Assembly (NCBI RefSeq): GCF_900177725.1
Contig: NZ_FXAT01000007.1
Location: 186,001 to 250,000, forward strand
DNA from: Paraburkholderia susongensis
GTDB taxonomy: Bacteria > Pseudomonadota > Gammaproteobacteria > Burkholderiales > Burkholderiaceae
Length of the DNA stretch: 64,000 nt
Reading direction: 5' to 3'
Shown piece after piece: positions 1 to 7,948 of this stretch (within the stretch, counting starts at the first letter, position 1; every line of letters starts with the position of its first letter). Position numbers and translations under genes: made by a program. The notes beneath the pieces were generated by a model. It had not been told where the DNA came from. It ran no database searches and saw nothing but the letters and a program-made list of their open reading frames with translations.

Positions 1-239
1 CGTTGAGGCGCGGGGAAGCGGAACGGCTCATGCGTGCTCGATCGTAAGACGCGCCCGCGTTAAACGGCGAGCGCGACGGAATGGGCCGGAGTGTGCATCA
101 GTCAATGTGCGTCGGATGCCTGGGGTGCAACGCGCGACACCATGGCGAAGCGGAACGCGCACCGCGCGCCGTGGTAGCGACGGCGGCGCGCGTTTCCTGT
201 TCAGCCAGTCACCGCGGAATCACCTTGAACAACGATGCA
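1..239. other. non-coding left edge
   Basis: No convincing gene is seen here. Only overlapping shadow frames cross it. It lies downstream of the sugar-binding protein gene, so the missing permease genes of that importer may begin further left. There is a GC-rich imperfect inverted repeat around 160-200 but no T-run, so I do not call a terminator. Confidence 0.4.
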
Positions 240-1472
240 TCAGTGACCGAGCGACTTGTTCGCCTGCGCGGCCGCTGCGTTCAGCGCGTCAGCCGGTTGC
301 GCCTTGCCGAGGTAGACCGACTGCATGGCGTCGGTCACGGCCTTCGCGGTGTCTTCCCAGCCCGTCACGGTCGGCGCGAAGTGAGCCGTCGGCAGCAACG
401 CGACGAATGCTTTGGTGTCCGGATCGTTGAACGCCGGGTCCGAAGCTTCGGCCTTCGTGGTCGGCAGGAAGCCCTCGGTCTTCGTGAACTCGACGCGCGG
501 GTCCTTCGTGAACAGATAGTCGAGGAACTTCCATGCGGTCTTTTTCACTTTCGAGTTCTTGAACATCACGATCGAATCCGTGACCGCGTAGGTGGCGTGC
601 GTCGTGCCCATCGGAATCGGGTCGATGCCGTACTTCAGGTTCGGTGCTTCCTTCTTGATCTGTTTCGCGAGGAATGGCGCCGAAATCATCATGGCGACAC
701 GGCCCTGCTTGAAGAGGTTCTGCACGTCTTCACGGCTATAGCCGGTCACGCCCGGTTGCGTGAGCCCCTGGTCGATCATCGTCTTGTACAGCGTGGCGGC
801 CTTGATGCCGGCCGGCGAATTGAACGCAGCCTTGCCGTCCTTGCCGACCACGTCGCCGCCCTCGGTCCACAGCGCGTAGTAATAGTAGACGTCGGTTTCG
901 ATTTCCTTGCCTTGCAGACCGAAGCCGGCAATGCCTTGCGCCTTCAGTTTCTTCGACGCGTCGATCACGTCGTTCCAGGTCTTCGGACCGTCGGGATAGC
1001 CGACCTTCGCGAGCATGTCCTTGTTGTAGTAGAGCGCGCGCGCGGAAGCTGCAATCGGCAGGCCGTAGGTCTTGCCGTTGATCTGGCCAGGTGCGAGGAA
1101 CGGACCGATGAAGCGGTTCTTGAAGTCCGCGTCCATGTAGCCGTCGAGCGGCTCGGCGACGTCGTCCTTCACGAAGTCGAGCAGCCAGCGCGTGCCGACG
1201 ATCGCGAGGTCGGCGTTGGCGCCGCCGGAGATGTCCGTTTGCAGTTTCTGTTGCAGCGTGTCCCAGTTCACGTCTTCGATCTTGATGGTCGTGCCGGGGT
1301 TGGCCTTCTCGAAGTTGCGGGCCATTTTTTCGAAGTACGGCGCGGTGGCATCGCTGTAGTGGGCGACGGTGACGCGGACCGTGTCGGCGTGGGCCGCCAC
1401 GGCGATACCTGCAAACGCGAGCGCCACGGCGACTTTGCCTAGCGCGAGGGAAGCACGGGCATGCAACGACAT
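240..1472 (-). CDS. ABC sugar transporter solute-binding protein
   Basis: Periplasmic binding protein of a family-1 (carbohydrate) ABC importer, 410 aa, which would capture a sugar or polyol and pass it to a permease pair. The start at 1472 is chosen over in-frame codons further out because it follows an AGGAGAG ribosome site and opens a Sec signal peptide: K13, a hydrophobic core, cleavage after AHA near residue 29. The body has the usual SBP_bac_1 layout, with an AHYSDATAPYFEKMARNF opening and the PIAASARALYYNKD segment. It is divergent from the SDR and ATPase genes, which probably serve the same importer. No permease is visible in the window. The substrate cannot be read from the sequence. 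Confidence 0.9.
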   Translation of the reverse strand: MSLHARASLALGKVAVALAFAGIAVAAHADTVRVTVAHYSDATAPYFEKMARNFEKANPGTTIKIEDVNWDTLQQKLQTDISGGANADLAIVGTRWLLDFVKDDVAEPLDGYMDADFKNRFIGPFLAPGQINGKTYGLPIAASARALYYNKDMLAKVGYPDGPKTWNDVIDASKKLKAQGIAGFGLQGKEIETDVYYYYALWTEGGDVVGKDGKAAFNSPAGIKAATLYKTMIDQGLTQPGVTGYSREDVQNLFKQGRVAMMISAPFLAKQIKKEAPNLKYGIDPIPMGTTHATYAVTDSIVMFKNSKVKKTAWKFLDYLFTKDPRVEFTKTEGFLPTTKAEASDPAFNDPDTKAFVALLPTAHFAPTVTGWEDTAKAVTDAMQSVYLGKAQPADALNAAAAQANKSLGH

Positions 1473-1538
1473 TTTTCTCTCTCCTGTGGGTGGTTTGCTG
1501 CCGTCGCCGGCCGCCTTGGGTAAATTGTTTGAAAAAAT

Positions 1539-1570
1539 CCTACATGACGAAAAATAGCTTGTCACGTAGG
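1539..1570. promoter_or_regulatory. inverted repeat in divergent promoter, candidate RpiR operator
   Basis: CCTACATGAC and GTCACGTAGG form 10-bp arms (9 of 10 paired) around a 12-base AT-rich spacer, 67 bases upstream of the binding-protein start. A related word, TGTAGGAAATTTACA, occurs at 1696-1710 before the SDR gene. Assignment to the RpiR regulator encoded at 3.9 kb is inference from proximity. Confidence 0.45.
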
Positions 1571-1695
1571 GTCTGCGATATTTCTTTCCGGCTGGTTTTG
1601 TGCATAAGATGCTGTAAAGCATGAGGTATTCTGTGCTGCACGAGGGTGGGGAAACCCACTCTTCGGGATCGCCGGGCGGCGCCGGATGTCAGATT

Positions 1696-1710
1696 TGTAG
1701 GAAATTTACA
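1696..1710. promoter_or_regulatory. TGTAGGAAATTTACA element
   Basis: A short partial palindrome with TGTA/TACA ends around an A/T core, in the leader of the SDR gene. It shares the TGTAGGA word with the inverse strand of the repeat near 1540, so the two may be sites for one regulator. Confidence 0.3.
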
Positions 1711-1853
1711 GGCTGGTCCGGGCGGCGCGGGTAGGCGCGGCGGCGCGGAAGGTCCCGCAAGCGGCGATGAAAAAGCGGTCGGCCAGCAGCAGACAGAAAG
1801 CAGGCAAGAGCGGCAGACCAGGCAGAACAATCAGGCGAAGGAGCGAAGCTGAC

Positions 1854-2627
1854 ATGAATCGTGTGGTGCTGGTAACGGGCGCGTGCGGCGGCATCGGCAG
1901 CGTGTTGTGCAGGCGCTTCGTGGAAGAGGGCGACACCGTGCTCGCGCTCGACATCGACGCGGCCGCGCTGCAATCGCTGAGCGCACAACTCGGCGCGGAC
2001 AAGGTGACGCCGGTCGCGGTCGATCTCGGCGATGCCGCTGCGGTGCAGCAGGCGGTGGCTGCGGCGGTTGCGGCGCGCGGGCCGGTCGACGTGCTGGTCG
2101 CGAATGCGGGCGCGGCGCTCGGCACGACGCTCGCGACGACCGACGCCGCGAGCTGGCAGCGCGACGTCCATCTGAATCTGAACGGCACGTATCACACGGT
2201 GGAGGCGGTGCGCGCCTCGATGATCGAACGGCAGCGCGGCGCGCTCGTGCTGATCGGTTCGGTGAACGGACTCGCCGCGCTCGGTCATCCGGCGTATAGC
2301 GCGGCGAAGGCGGGCCTCGTCAGTTATACGAAGGCGCTTGCAATCGAGCTGGGCCGCTATGGCATTCGCGCGAACATCGTGTGTCCGGGCACGGTGAAGA
2401 CGCAGGCGTGGCAGGCGCGTGTCGATAAAAACCCGCAGGTGTTCGAGGATCTGAAGAAGTGGTATCCGCTGCGCGACTTCGCCACGCCCGACGATATCGC
2501 CGACGCGGTGCTGTTTCTCGCCTCGCCGATGGCGCGCGTGATTACCGGCGTCGCGCTGCCGGTGGACGGCGGGTTGATGGCGGGCAACCGCCTGATGGCC
2601 GAGGAGCTGACGCTCGAATCGCTTTGA
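1854..2627 (+). CDS. SDR family NAD(P)-dependent oxidoreductase
   Basis: Short-chain dehydrogenase, 257 aa, the normal length for classical SDRs. The Rossmann TGACGGIG motif is at residues 8-15. The catalytic set is Ser136, Tyr148 and Lys152 (YSAAK), and the C-terminal PVDGG motif is present. The start at 1854 follows GAAGGAG, while the longer reading frame upstream has no ribosome site. It is followed after 54 bases by the importer ATPase gene, so it probably oxidises the imported sugar or polyol in the cytoplasm. The exact substrate is unknown. Confidence 0.9.
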   Translation: MNRVVLVTGACGGIGSVLCRRFVEEGDTVLALDIDAAALQSLSAQLGADKVTPVAVDLGDAAAVQQAVAAAVAARGPVDVLVANAGAALGTTLATTDAASWQRDVHLNLNGTYHTVEAVRASMIERQRGALVLIGSVNGLAALGHPAYSAAKAGLVSYTKALAIELGRYGIRANIVCPGTVKTQAWQARVDKNPQVFEDLKKWYPLRDFATPDDIADAVLFLASPMARVITGVALPVDGGLMAGNRLMAEELTLESL

Positions 2628-2681
2628 GTTCGCGCTCAACACCGCGTTCAATACAACACGCAGCACGACAATGAGGACAGC

Positions 2682-3770
2682 ATGGCAGCAGTGCAACTGA
2701 GCGGCATCTTCAAACGCTATGGCGACACGCAGGTCGTGCACGGCATCGACCTCGACATCGACGACGGCGAGTTCGTCGTGCTCGTCGGTCCGTCGGGCTG
2801 CGGCAAGAGCACGCTGATGCGAATGGTGGCCGGACTCGAAGAGATCAGCGGCGGCGATCTGATGATCGGCGGCACGCGCGCGAACACGCTTGCGCCGCAG
2901 CAGCGCAATATCTCGATGGTGTTCCAGAGCTACGCGCTTTATCCGCATCTGTCGGTGTACGAAAACATCGCGTTCGGCCCGCGGATTCGTAAGGAATCCT
3001 CGTCGAGCTTCAAGCCGCGCATCGACGCCGCCGCGAAGATGCTGAACCTGAGCGGCTACCTGGACCGGCTGCCGCGCGCGCTCTCGGGCGGCCAGCGGCA
3101 ACGTGTGGCGATGGGCCGCGCGGTGGTGCGCGAACCGTCGCTGTTCTTGTTCGACGAACCGCTCTCGAATCTCGACGCGAAGCTGCGCGTGCAGATGCGC
3201 ACCGAAATCAAGGCGCTGCATCAACGTCTGAAGAATACGGTGATCTACGTCACGCACGATCAGATCGAGGCGATGACGATGGCTGACCGCATCGTCGTGA
3301 TGAACGCGGGACGCATCGAACAGATCGGCCGGCCGCTCGAACTGTACGACCACCCGGCGAATCTGTTCGTCGCGAGCTTTCTCGGCTCGCCGTCGATGAA
3401 TTTCGCCGAGGGCGTGATCGTGAATCGCTCGCAGGGACAAACCCAGGGCCTCGCACTGAAACTCACCGACGGCAGCGAGGTTGCGCTCGAACGCGCGCCC
3501 GCGTCGGCGGTAGTCGGCGCGAAGGTCGCGCTCGGTGTGCGGCCCGAGCACGTCGAGGTCACGGCACAGATTCCGGATACCGCGCTCGATGTCGAAGTAG
3601 TCGAGCCGACTGGCGCCGAGACGCACTTGTACGGGAAAATAGGCGGCACCACGTGGTGCGTGACGACGCGCGAGCGCTCGCGGATCGAGCCCGGTCAGCG
3701 TGTCGCGCTGCGTTTGCCGGCGGAACACATTCACCTGTTCGATACGGAGAGTGGGCGCAGGCTGGTCTGA
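2682..3770 (+). CDS. ABC sugar transporter ATP-binding protein (UgpC/MalK type)
   Basis: Cytoplasmic ATPase of a carbohydrate importer, 362 aa. Walker A GPSGCGKST is at 36-44, the signature LSGGQRQR at 134-141, and Walker B LFLFDEP at about 151-157. A C-terminal TOBE-like regulatory region runs from about residue 240. It has the MalK/UgpC length and the HDQIEAMTMADRIVVMN switch segment. It lies in the SDR operon and is separated from its binding protein by the divergent promoter. ATPases of this class can serve several importers, so pairing with the 240-1472 protein is inferred from position. Confidence 0.93.
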   Translation: MAAVQLSGIFKRYGDTQVVHGIDLDIDDGEFVVLVGPSGCGKSTLMRMVAGLEEISGGDLMIGGTRANTLAPQQRNISMVFQSYALYPHLSVYENIAFGPRIRKESSSSFKPRIDAAAKMLNLSGYLDRLPRALSGGQRQRVAMGRAVVREPSLFLFDEPLSNLDAKLRVQMRTEIKALHQRLKNTVIYVTHDQIEAMTMADRIVVMNAGRIEQIGRPLELYDHPANLFVASFLGSPSMNFAEGVIVNRSQGQTQGLALKLTDGSEVALERAPASAVVGAKVALGVRPEHVEVTAQIPDTALDVEVVEPTGAETHLYGKIGGTTWCVTTRERSRIEPGQRVALRLPAEHIHLFDTESGRRLV

Positions 3771-3802
3771 ACCGCGTGTTGCCGCTCGAGGCACACTCAA
3801 TC

Positions 3803-3842
3803 ACTGAAGCCGACTGAAGCTGATTGAAGCCGAAGAAGCTGC
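3803..3842 (+). repeat. 10-bp tandem repeat, four units
   Basis: Four degenerate copies of ACTGAAGCCG lie head to tail in the short gap between the ATPase gene and the RpiR gene, just before the latter's ribosome site. No function can be assigned. Confidence 0.6.
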
Positions 3843-3886
3843 GAGCGACGCGGATCCATACGTAAACAGACCCTAAGGAACACCGG

Positions 3887-4750
3887 GTGTCCGCACCGAA
3901 CTTGATTCCCCATATCCGCAGCGCACTCGCGAGTCTGCGGCCCGCCGAGCGCAAGGTCGCCGACATGGTGCTCGCCGACGTCGACTTCGCGATGCGCGCG
4001 AGCATCACCGAACTCGCGCAGCGCGCCGACGTGTCCGAGCCTTCCGTCACGCGCTTTTGCCGCGCGATCGGCGCGCATGGTCTGCGCGACTTCAAGATGC
4101 AGCTCGCGCAAAGCGTGGCGGGTGGCCTGCCGTATGCATCGACCGCGGTCGCGCACGACGACGACATGCAAACCTTGATGGACAAGGTCGGCGAAGCGGC
4201 GATCGACGGCATCACGCATGCGCGCGGCGCGCTCGATCCTGCCGTGGTCGAGAGCGCGATTGCGGCGCTTTCCAGCGCGCGGCGCGTGTTTTTCTTCGGC
4301 GTGGGCTCGGGCTCGGGGCTCGTCGCGCAGGATGCGGCGCTGCGCTTTCTGCGCATCGACATCGCGGCGGCCGCGTTTACCGACGGTCATTTGCAGCGGC
4401 TTTACGCGGGCCTGATGGAGCCGGGCGACGTCGCCTTCGCGATCTCGCACTCGGGGCGTAGCGTCGAAGTGAACGAGAGCATCCAGATCGCAAAGGAGCG
4501 CGGCGCCACGACGATCGCGATGACCAATGTCGGCTCGCGGCTCGCATGGCTCGTCGATATTCCGTTGCTGCTGCGCGTGCCGAGCCCGATCGATCCGAAT
4601 ACGCCGGGCGTGTCGCGGCTCGTGCAGTTGTGCATCATGGACGCGCTCGCTATCGGCGTGGCGCTCAAGGCCGGCCCGCAGACGCTCGAAAAGATGCGGC
4701 ACGCGAAGGCGCGGCTTGCGTCGCATGAGCCGGAAGGCGCGGGCGGGTAG
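3887..4750 (+). CDS. RpiR/MurR family transcriptional regulator
   Basis: Sugar-phosphate-responsive regulator, 287 aa. An N-terminal HTH_6 domain occupies about residues 1-77 (AERKVADMVL, then TELAQRADVSEPSVTRFCRA). A SIS domain spans about 125-260, with the phosphosugar-binding glycine stretch FFFGVGSGSGLVAQDAA. The start is a GTG after TAAGGA. It is the last gene of the importer gene set, so it most likely represses or activates the SDR-ATPase and binding-protein promoters in response to a phosphorylated sugar. Confidence 0.9.
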   Translation: MSAPNLIPHIRSALASLRPAERKVADMVLADVDFAMRASITELAQRADVSEPSVTRFCRAIGAHGLRDFKMQLAQSVAGGLPYASTAVAHDDDMQTLMDKVGEAAIDGITHARGALDPAVVESAIAALSSARRVFFFGVGSGSGLVAQDAALRFLRIDIAAAAFTDGHLQRLYAGLMEPGDVAFAISHSGRSVEVNESIQIAKERGATTIAMTNVGSRLAWLVDIPLLLRVPSPIDPNTPGVSRLVQLCIMDALAIGVALKAGPQTLEKMRHAKARLASHEPEGAGG

Positions 4751-4810
4751 GTGCCGTTTGCGCCGTTGCCGCGCGGGTTCGCCGTGAGTTTGCCGCCAGG
4801 GCTTCAGCAC

Positions 4811-4833
4811 CTCGGAGCTTCAGAGCCTCCGAG
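4811..4833. other. hairpin between convergent genes
   Basis: CTCGGAG and CTCCGAG pair perfectly around a 9-base loop between the convergent RpiR and IclR genes. An A-run follows on the plus strand rather than a T-run, so this is a weak terminator candidate only. Confidence 0.3.
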
Positions 4834-4848
4834 CTTCAAAAAAAGCGC

Positions 4849-5691
4849 TTACGTTGCGCCGTTTTCCGCGCCGCCCGGCGCCGCCATCCACCCAAACCGC
4901 CGCGACAAGCGCAGCGTCGCCGCGCGCAGCGTCTGCGCGGGCTGGCCTGCCGGTTCGCTATCGAAGCTGCCGCTCGGCCCCATCAACGCGAGCACGACGC
5001 AGATGCTGCCGGTGTGATCGAACACGGGCGCGGCGAGCGTGCTGATGCCGGGCACGGGCCGGCTCAAGGCGGTGTCGATGCCGTCCGCGCGAATCTGCGC
5101 GAGACGCCGCGCATACGCGGTTTTCTGCGCGGTGATCTCGCTGGCGCTCGCACCCGCGAGCCGCAGATGATCCTGCGCGAGCAGCCCCGCGCGCACGTCG
5201 TCGGCAACGTGCGCGGCGAACACGCGGCCGATCGCGGTATTGACGAGCGACAGCACCGTGCCGACTCGCAAGCTCACATGCTGCGGCCGCGCCGATTCTT
5301 CGAGGCGCACGACGGTCGGCCCGAGCGGCCCGAGCACCGCGAGCGCGACGCTCATGCCGCTCGATGCCGCGAGGTCGACGACTTCGGGCTCGGCCTCGCG
5401 CGTTGGCGAGAGGCGCTGCAAGCCGATCAAACCCAATTCGAGTGCAAGCGGACCTGCCTCGAAACAACCCGATGCATCGCGGCCCAGCAGGCCGATTTTC
5501 AGCAGGCTCACGAGATGCGGAAACGCCTTCGCGGGCGGCATGCCGGCAGCGGCCGCCAGATCGCGCAGGCTCAGCGGCCGCGCGGCCGTGACGAGCGCGT
5601 TCAGCAATTCGCCGGTGTTGTCGAGCGATTGAATGCCGCGCTGCGGTTTCGCGTCGGCGGAATCGGGAGAGAGAGGGGCAGAATCGGTCAC
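4849..5691 (-). CDS. IclR family transcriptional regulator (copy 1)
   Basis: DNA-binding regulator, 280 aa. A winged HTH covers about residues 20-75 (QSLDNTGELLNALVTAARPL, LRDLAAAAGMPPAKAFPHLV). An IclR effector domain runs from about 90 to 270, ending in the ALMGPSGSFD motif. The start is GTG at 5691. It lies 12 bases downstream of a second IclR gene and is clearly paralogous to it: both share the KPQRGIQS opening. The two likely form one operon. Its target is probably the divergent MBL/FAD oxygenase operon, by position. Confidence 0.9.
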   Translation of the reverse strand: MTDSAPLSPDSADAKPQRGIQSLDNTGELLNALVTAARPLSLRDLAAAAGMPPAKAFPHLVSLLKIGLLGRDASGCFEAGPLALELGLIGLQRLSPTREAEPEVVDLAASSGMSVALAVLGPLGPTVVRLEESARPQHVSLRVGTVLSLVNTAIGRVFAAHVADDVRAGLLAQDHLRLAGASASEITAQKTAYARRLAQIRADGIDTALSRPVPGISTLAAPVFDHTGSICVVLALMGPSGSFDSEPAGQPAQTLRAATLRLSRRFGWMAAPGGAENGAT

Positions 5692-5703
5692 GATGGAAAC
5701 AGG

Positions 5704-6633
5704 CTATAGGGACGACGCGAGTGTCGACGTTGCGGATGCCGCGAATGAAGACGCCGAAGTAGCCAGTTGCGCGCCGATTTCGCGCGCCGTGGCGAGCAGC
5801 GCGCGCGCCGTTGGCCCACCGGCGGCAACGTCGATCGCGCCGGTCGAGCCGATGACGGTCAGCGCGAGCATGAGGCGGCCTTCACTGTCGAGCACCGGCG
5901 CGCTCAGGCTGCTGATGCCCGGACTCGGCGCATCGACGCTGCTTTCGAGCCCGCGCGCGCGAATGCGCTCGAGCGTCTTCTCGAACGCGGCGCGTTCGGC
6001 GGGCGCGGTCATCGCACGCTCGGCGGTGCCCCACTGATTCGCCCACGTTGCGTCGAGCGCCTCGCGCGGCAGATACGCGCAAAACACGCGTCCCGTCGAG
6101 GTGGCCGGCAACGACATCACCGTGCCCACATGCAGATTCACGTGCAGCGGAAAGCCCGCATGCTCGTAGCGGACGATGGTCGGCCCTTGCGGCCCGGCAA
6201 TGCAGATCGCGACGCTAAAGCCGATCGCTTCCGCGAGGGCCGCGACGCGCGGCACGGCGGCGCGAAACGCGGGTTGATTTTCGAGGCGCAGCAGACCGAG
6301 CCGCAGCGCGAGCGGCCCCGGCTCGTAACGGCCCGACAGTTCGTCGCGCTTGATGAGGCCGAGGCGGCTCAGGCTCACGAGATACGCATGCGCCTGGCCC
6401 GGCGCGATCTGCGCGGCATTCGCGAGGTCGGACAGCGCGAGCGGAACGCGTGCGCCGGCGAGCGCGAGCAGTACGCGGCCGCTCACCTCGACGCTTTGAA
6501 TGCCGCGCTGCGGTTTGCCGCTTTCTACCGTGCCGCCGTTATTAGCGCCTTCGCTGCCCGAGCTTTTGCCTCTTGCCTTGCCCGCAACCTTGCTGCCGCT
6601 CATGCCTGCCGCCGATTTCGCTGCTTTGCTCAC
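5704..6633 (-). CDS. IclR family transcriptional regulator (copy 2)
   Basis: Regulator of 309 aa from the GTG at 6633, or 299 aa from the ATG at 6603; neither has a strong ribosome site. The first 35 residues are rich in Lys, Ser and Gly. The winged HTH follows from about residue 40 (GIQSVEVSGRVLLALAGARV, LSDLANAAQIAPGQAHAYL). The effector domain ends in ALTVIGSTGAIDV. It is transcribed ahead of the second IclR gene. The promoter region faces the aromatic-type operon and contains a 34-bp palindrome. The effector is unknown. Confidence 0.88.
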   Translation of the reverse strand: MSKAAKSAAGMSGSKVAGKARGKSSGSEGANNGGTVESGKPQRGIQSVEVSGRVLLALAGARVPLALSDLANAAQIAPGQAHAYLVSLSRLGLIKRDELSGRYEPGPLALRLGLLRLENQPAFRAAVPRVAALAEAIGFSVAICIAGPQGPTIVRYEHAGFPLHVNLHVGTVMSLPATSTGRVFCAYLPREALDATWANQWGTAERAMTAPAERAAFEKTLERIRARGLESSVDAPSPGISSLSAPVLDSEGRLMLALTVIGSTGAIDVAAGGPTARALLATAREIGAQLATSASSFAASATSTLASSL

Positions 6634-6711
6634 AACCGAGCTCGTCCGTAAAAGGGGTTCATGTTAGCCGAATAACTGGTGCGGCCTGCCTTCATCTTAG
6701 GCGCTCGGAAA

Positions 6712-6745
6712 TTTGTGTATAGCGATAGTTTTCGCTATTGACAAA
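6712..6745. promoter_or_regulatory. 34-bp palindrome, candidate IclR operator
   Basis: ATAGCGA and TCGCTAT pair perfectly around TAGTTT. The dyad extends outward through a 2-base mismatch to TTTGT and ACAAA, giving 12 of 14 paired positions per arm. It lies between the IclR pair and the MBL gene, where autoregulation and operon control would both act. Confidence 0.6.
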
Positions 6746-6903
6746 TAAAATGAGACGGCCGTACCATGCACTTACCCCGACACACCGGCGCAACGACCGA
6801 ACACAAAGCGGGGCGAGACAACCCTTCAATACCACTGGCCTTTCCGGTCTTTCTGCCGCGCCAGGCCGTCTCGCCTCACGTCCCACTTCTGACGGAGACA
6901 AAC

Positions 6904-7863
6904 ATGGCAAAGGCATTTGCATCGCAGGCGGACCTCGAAGCGAAGAAGGTCACGTGGACCCAGCTATCCGAGAACGCGTACGCGTACACCGCCGAGGGCG
7001 ATCCGAACTCGGGCGTCATCATCGGCGACGACGGCGTGCTGATCGTCGACACGACCGCGACACCGGCCATGGCGCAGGACCTCATCGAGAAGATTCGCAG
7101 CGTCACCGACAAGCCGATCAAATACGTCGTGCTGTCGCACTACCACGCGGTGCGCGTGCTCGGCGCGTCCGCGTATTTCGCCGAGGGCGCGCAGCAGATC
7201 ATCGCGAGCCGCGGCACGTACGAGATGATCGTCGAGCGCGGCGAAGCGGACATGAAGTCGGAGATCGAACGTTTCCCGCGTCTCTTTGCCGGTGTCGAAA
7301 CGGTGCCGGGCCTCACCTGGCCGACGCTCGTGTTCGAGAAGGAAATTACGCTCTTTCTCGGCAAGCTCGAAGTGCGCATCGCGCATCTGGGCGCGGGTCA
7401 CACGAAGGGCGACACGATCGTGTGGCTGCCGTCGCAGAAGGTGCTGTTCTCCGGCGACCTCGTCGAATACGAAGCGGCCTGCTATTGCGGCGACGCGCAG
7501 CTCGAACAGTGGCCCGCCACGCTCGAAGCGTTGCGCGCGCTGAAGGCCGACAAGCTGGTGCCGGGCCGCGGCCCCGCGCTGACCACGCCGGCCGACGTCG
7601 ACAAGGGTCTCGACTACACGAGGGATTTCGTCACCACGCTCCTGCAGACGGGCCGCGAAGCCGTGGCGCAGAAGCTCGATCTGAAAGCCGCGATGGCGCA
7701 CACGCGCGTGGCGATGGACCCGAAGTTCGGTCACGTGTTCATCTACGAGCATTGCCTGCCGTTCGACGTGTCGCGCGCGTTCGACGAAGCGAGCGGCATC
7801 ACGCATCCGCGCATCTGGACCGCGCAACGCGACAAGGAGATGTGGGACGCGCTGCAAGCCTGA
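6904..7863 (+). CDS. MBL-fold protein with altered metal motif
   Basis: Metallo-beta-lactamase-fold protein of 319 aa. The ATG at 6904 is chosen because it follows CGGAGA; the longer frame upstream runs through the promoter. The normal HxHxDH motif reads H79-Y-H81-A-V83-R84, so the Asp and second-site His are replaced. The later metal ligands appear intact: H166 in GAGHTKGDT and D185 in FSGDLVEYEA. It is first in an operon with an FAD hydroxylase and a DUF2783 protein. It may be a one-metal or non-hydrolytic member. The reaction is unknown, and a ring-cleavage or lactone-hydrolase role is only inference. Confidence 0.8.
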   Translation: MAKAFASQADLEAKKVTWTQLSENAYAYTAEGDPNSGVIIGDDGVLIVDTTATPAMAQDLIEKIRSVTDKPIKYVVLSHYHAVRVLGASAYFAEGAQQIIASRGTYEMIVERGEADMKSEIERFPRLFAGVETVPGLTWPTLVFEKEITLFLGKLEVRIAHLGAGHTKGDTIVWLPSQKVLFSGDLVEYEAACYCGDAQLEQWPATLEALRALKADKLVPGRGPALTTPADVDKGLDYTRDFVTTLLQTGREAVAQKLDLKAAMAHTRVAMDPKFGHVFIYEHCLPFDVSRAFDEASGITHPRIWTAQRDKEMWDALQA

Positions 7864-7948
7864 ACGCGCCGCAAAACAGAACGTAGAAGCTGACGCAGCA
7901 GTACACGGAGACGCCGCGCCGAGGAGCGCGGCGGGACGGAGACATTAG

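Noticed and set aside
81..1442. Long plus-strand frame opposite the sugar-binding protein
   Set aside because: It is an antisense shadow of a GC-rich gene, with arginine-rich low-complexity translation and no ribosome site; the same applies to many other long antisense frames in the window.
4811..4833. Intrinsic terminator between convergent RpiR and IclR genes
   Set aside because: The stem is good but no T-run follows in either direction; listed only as a hairpin.
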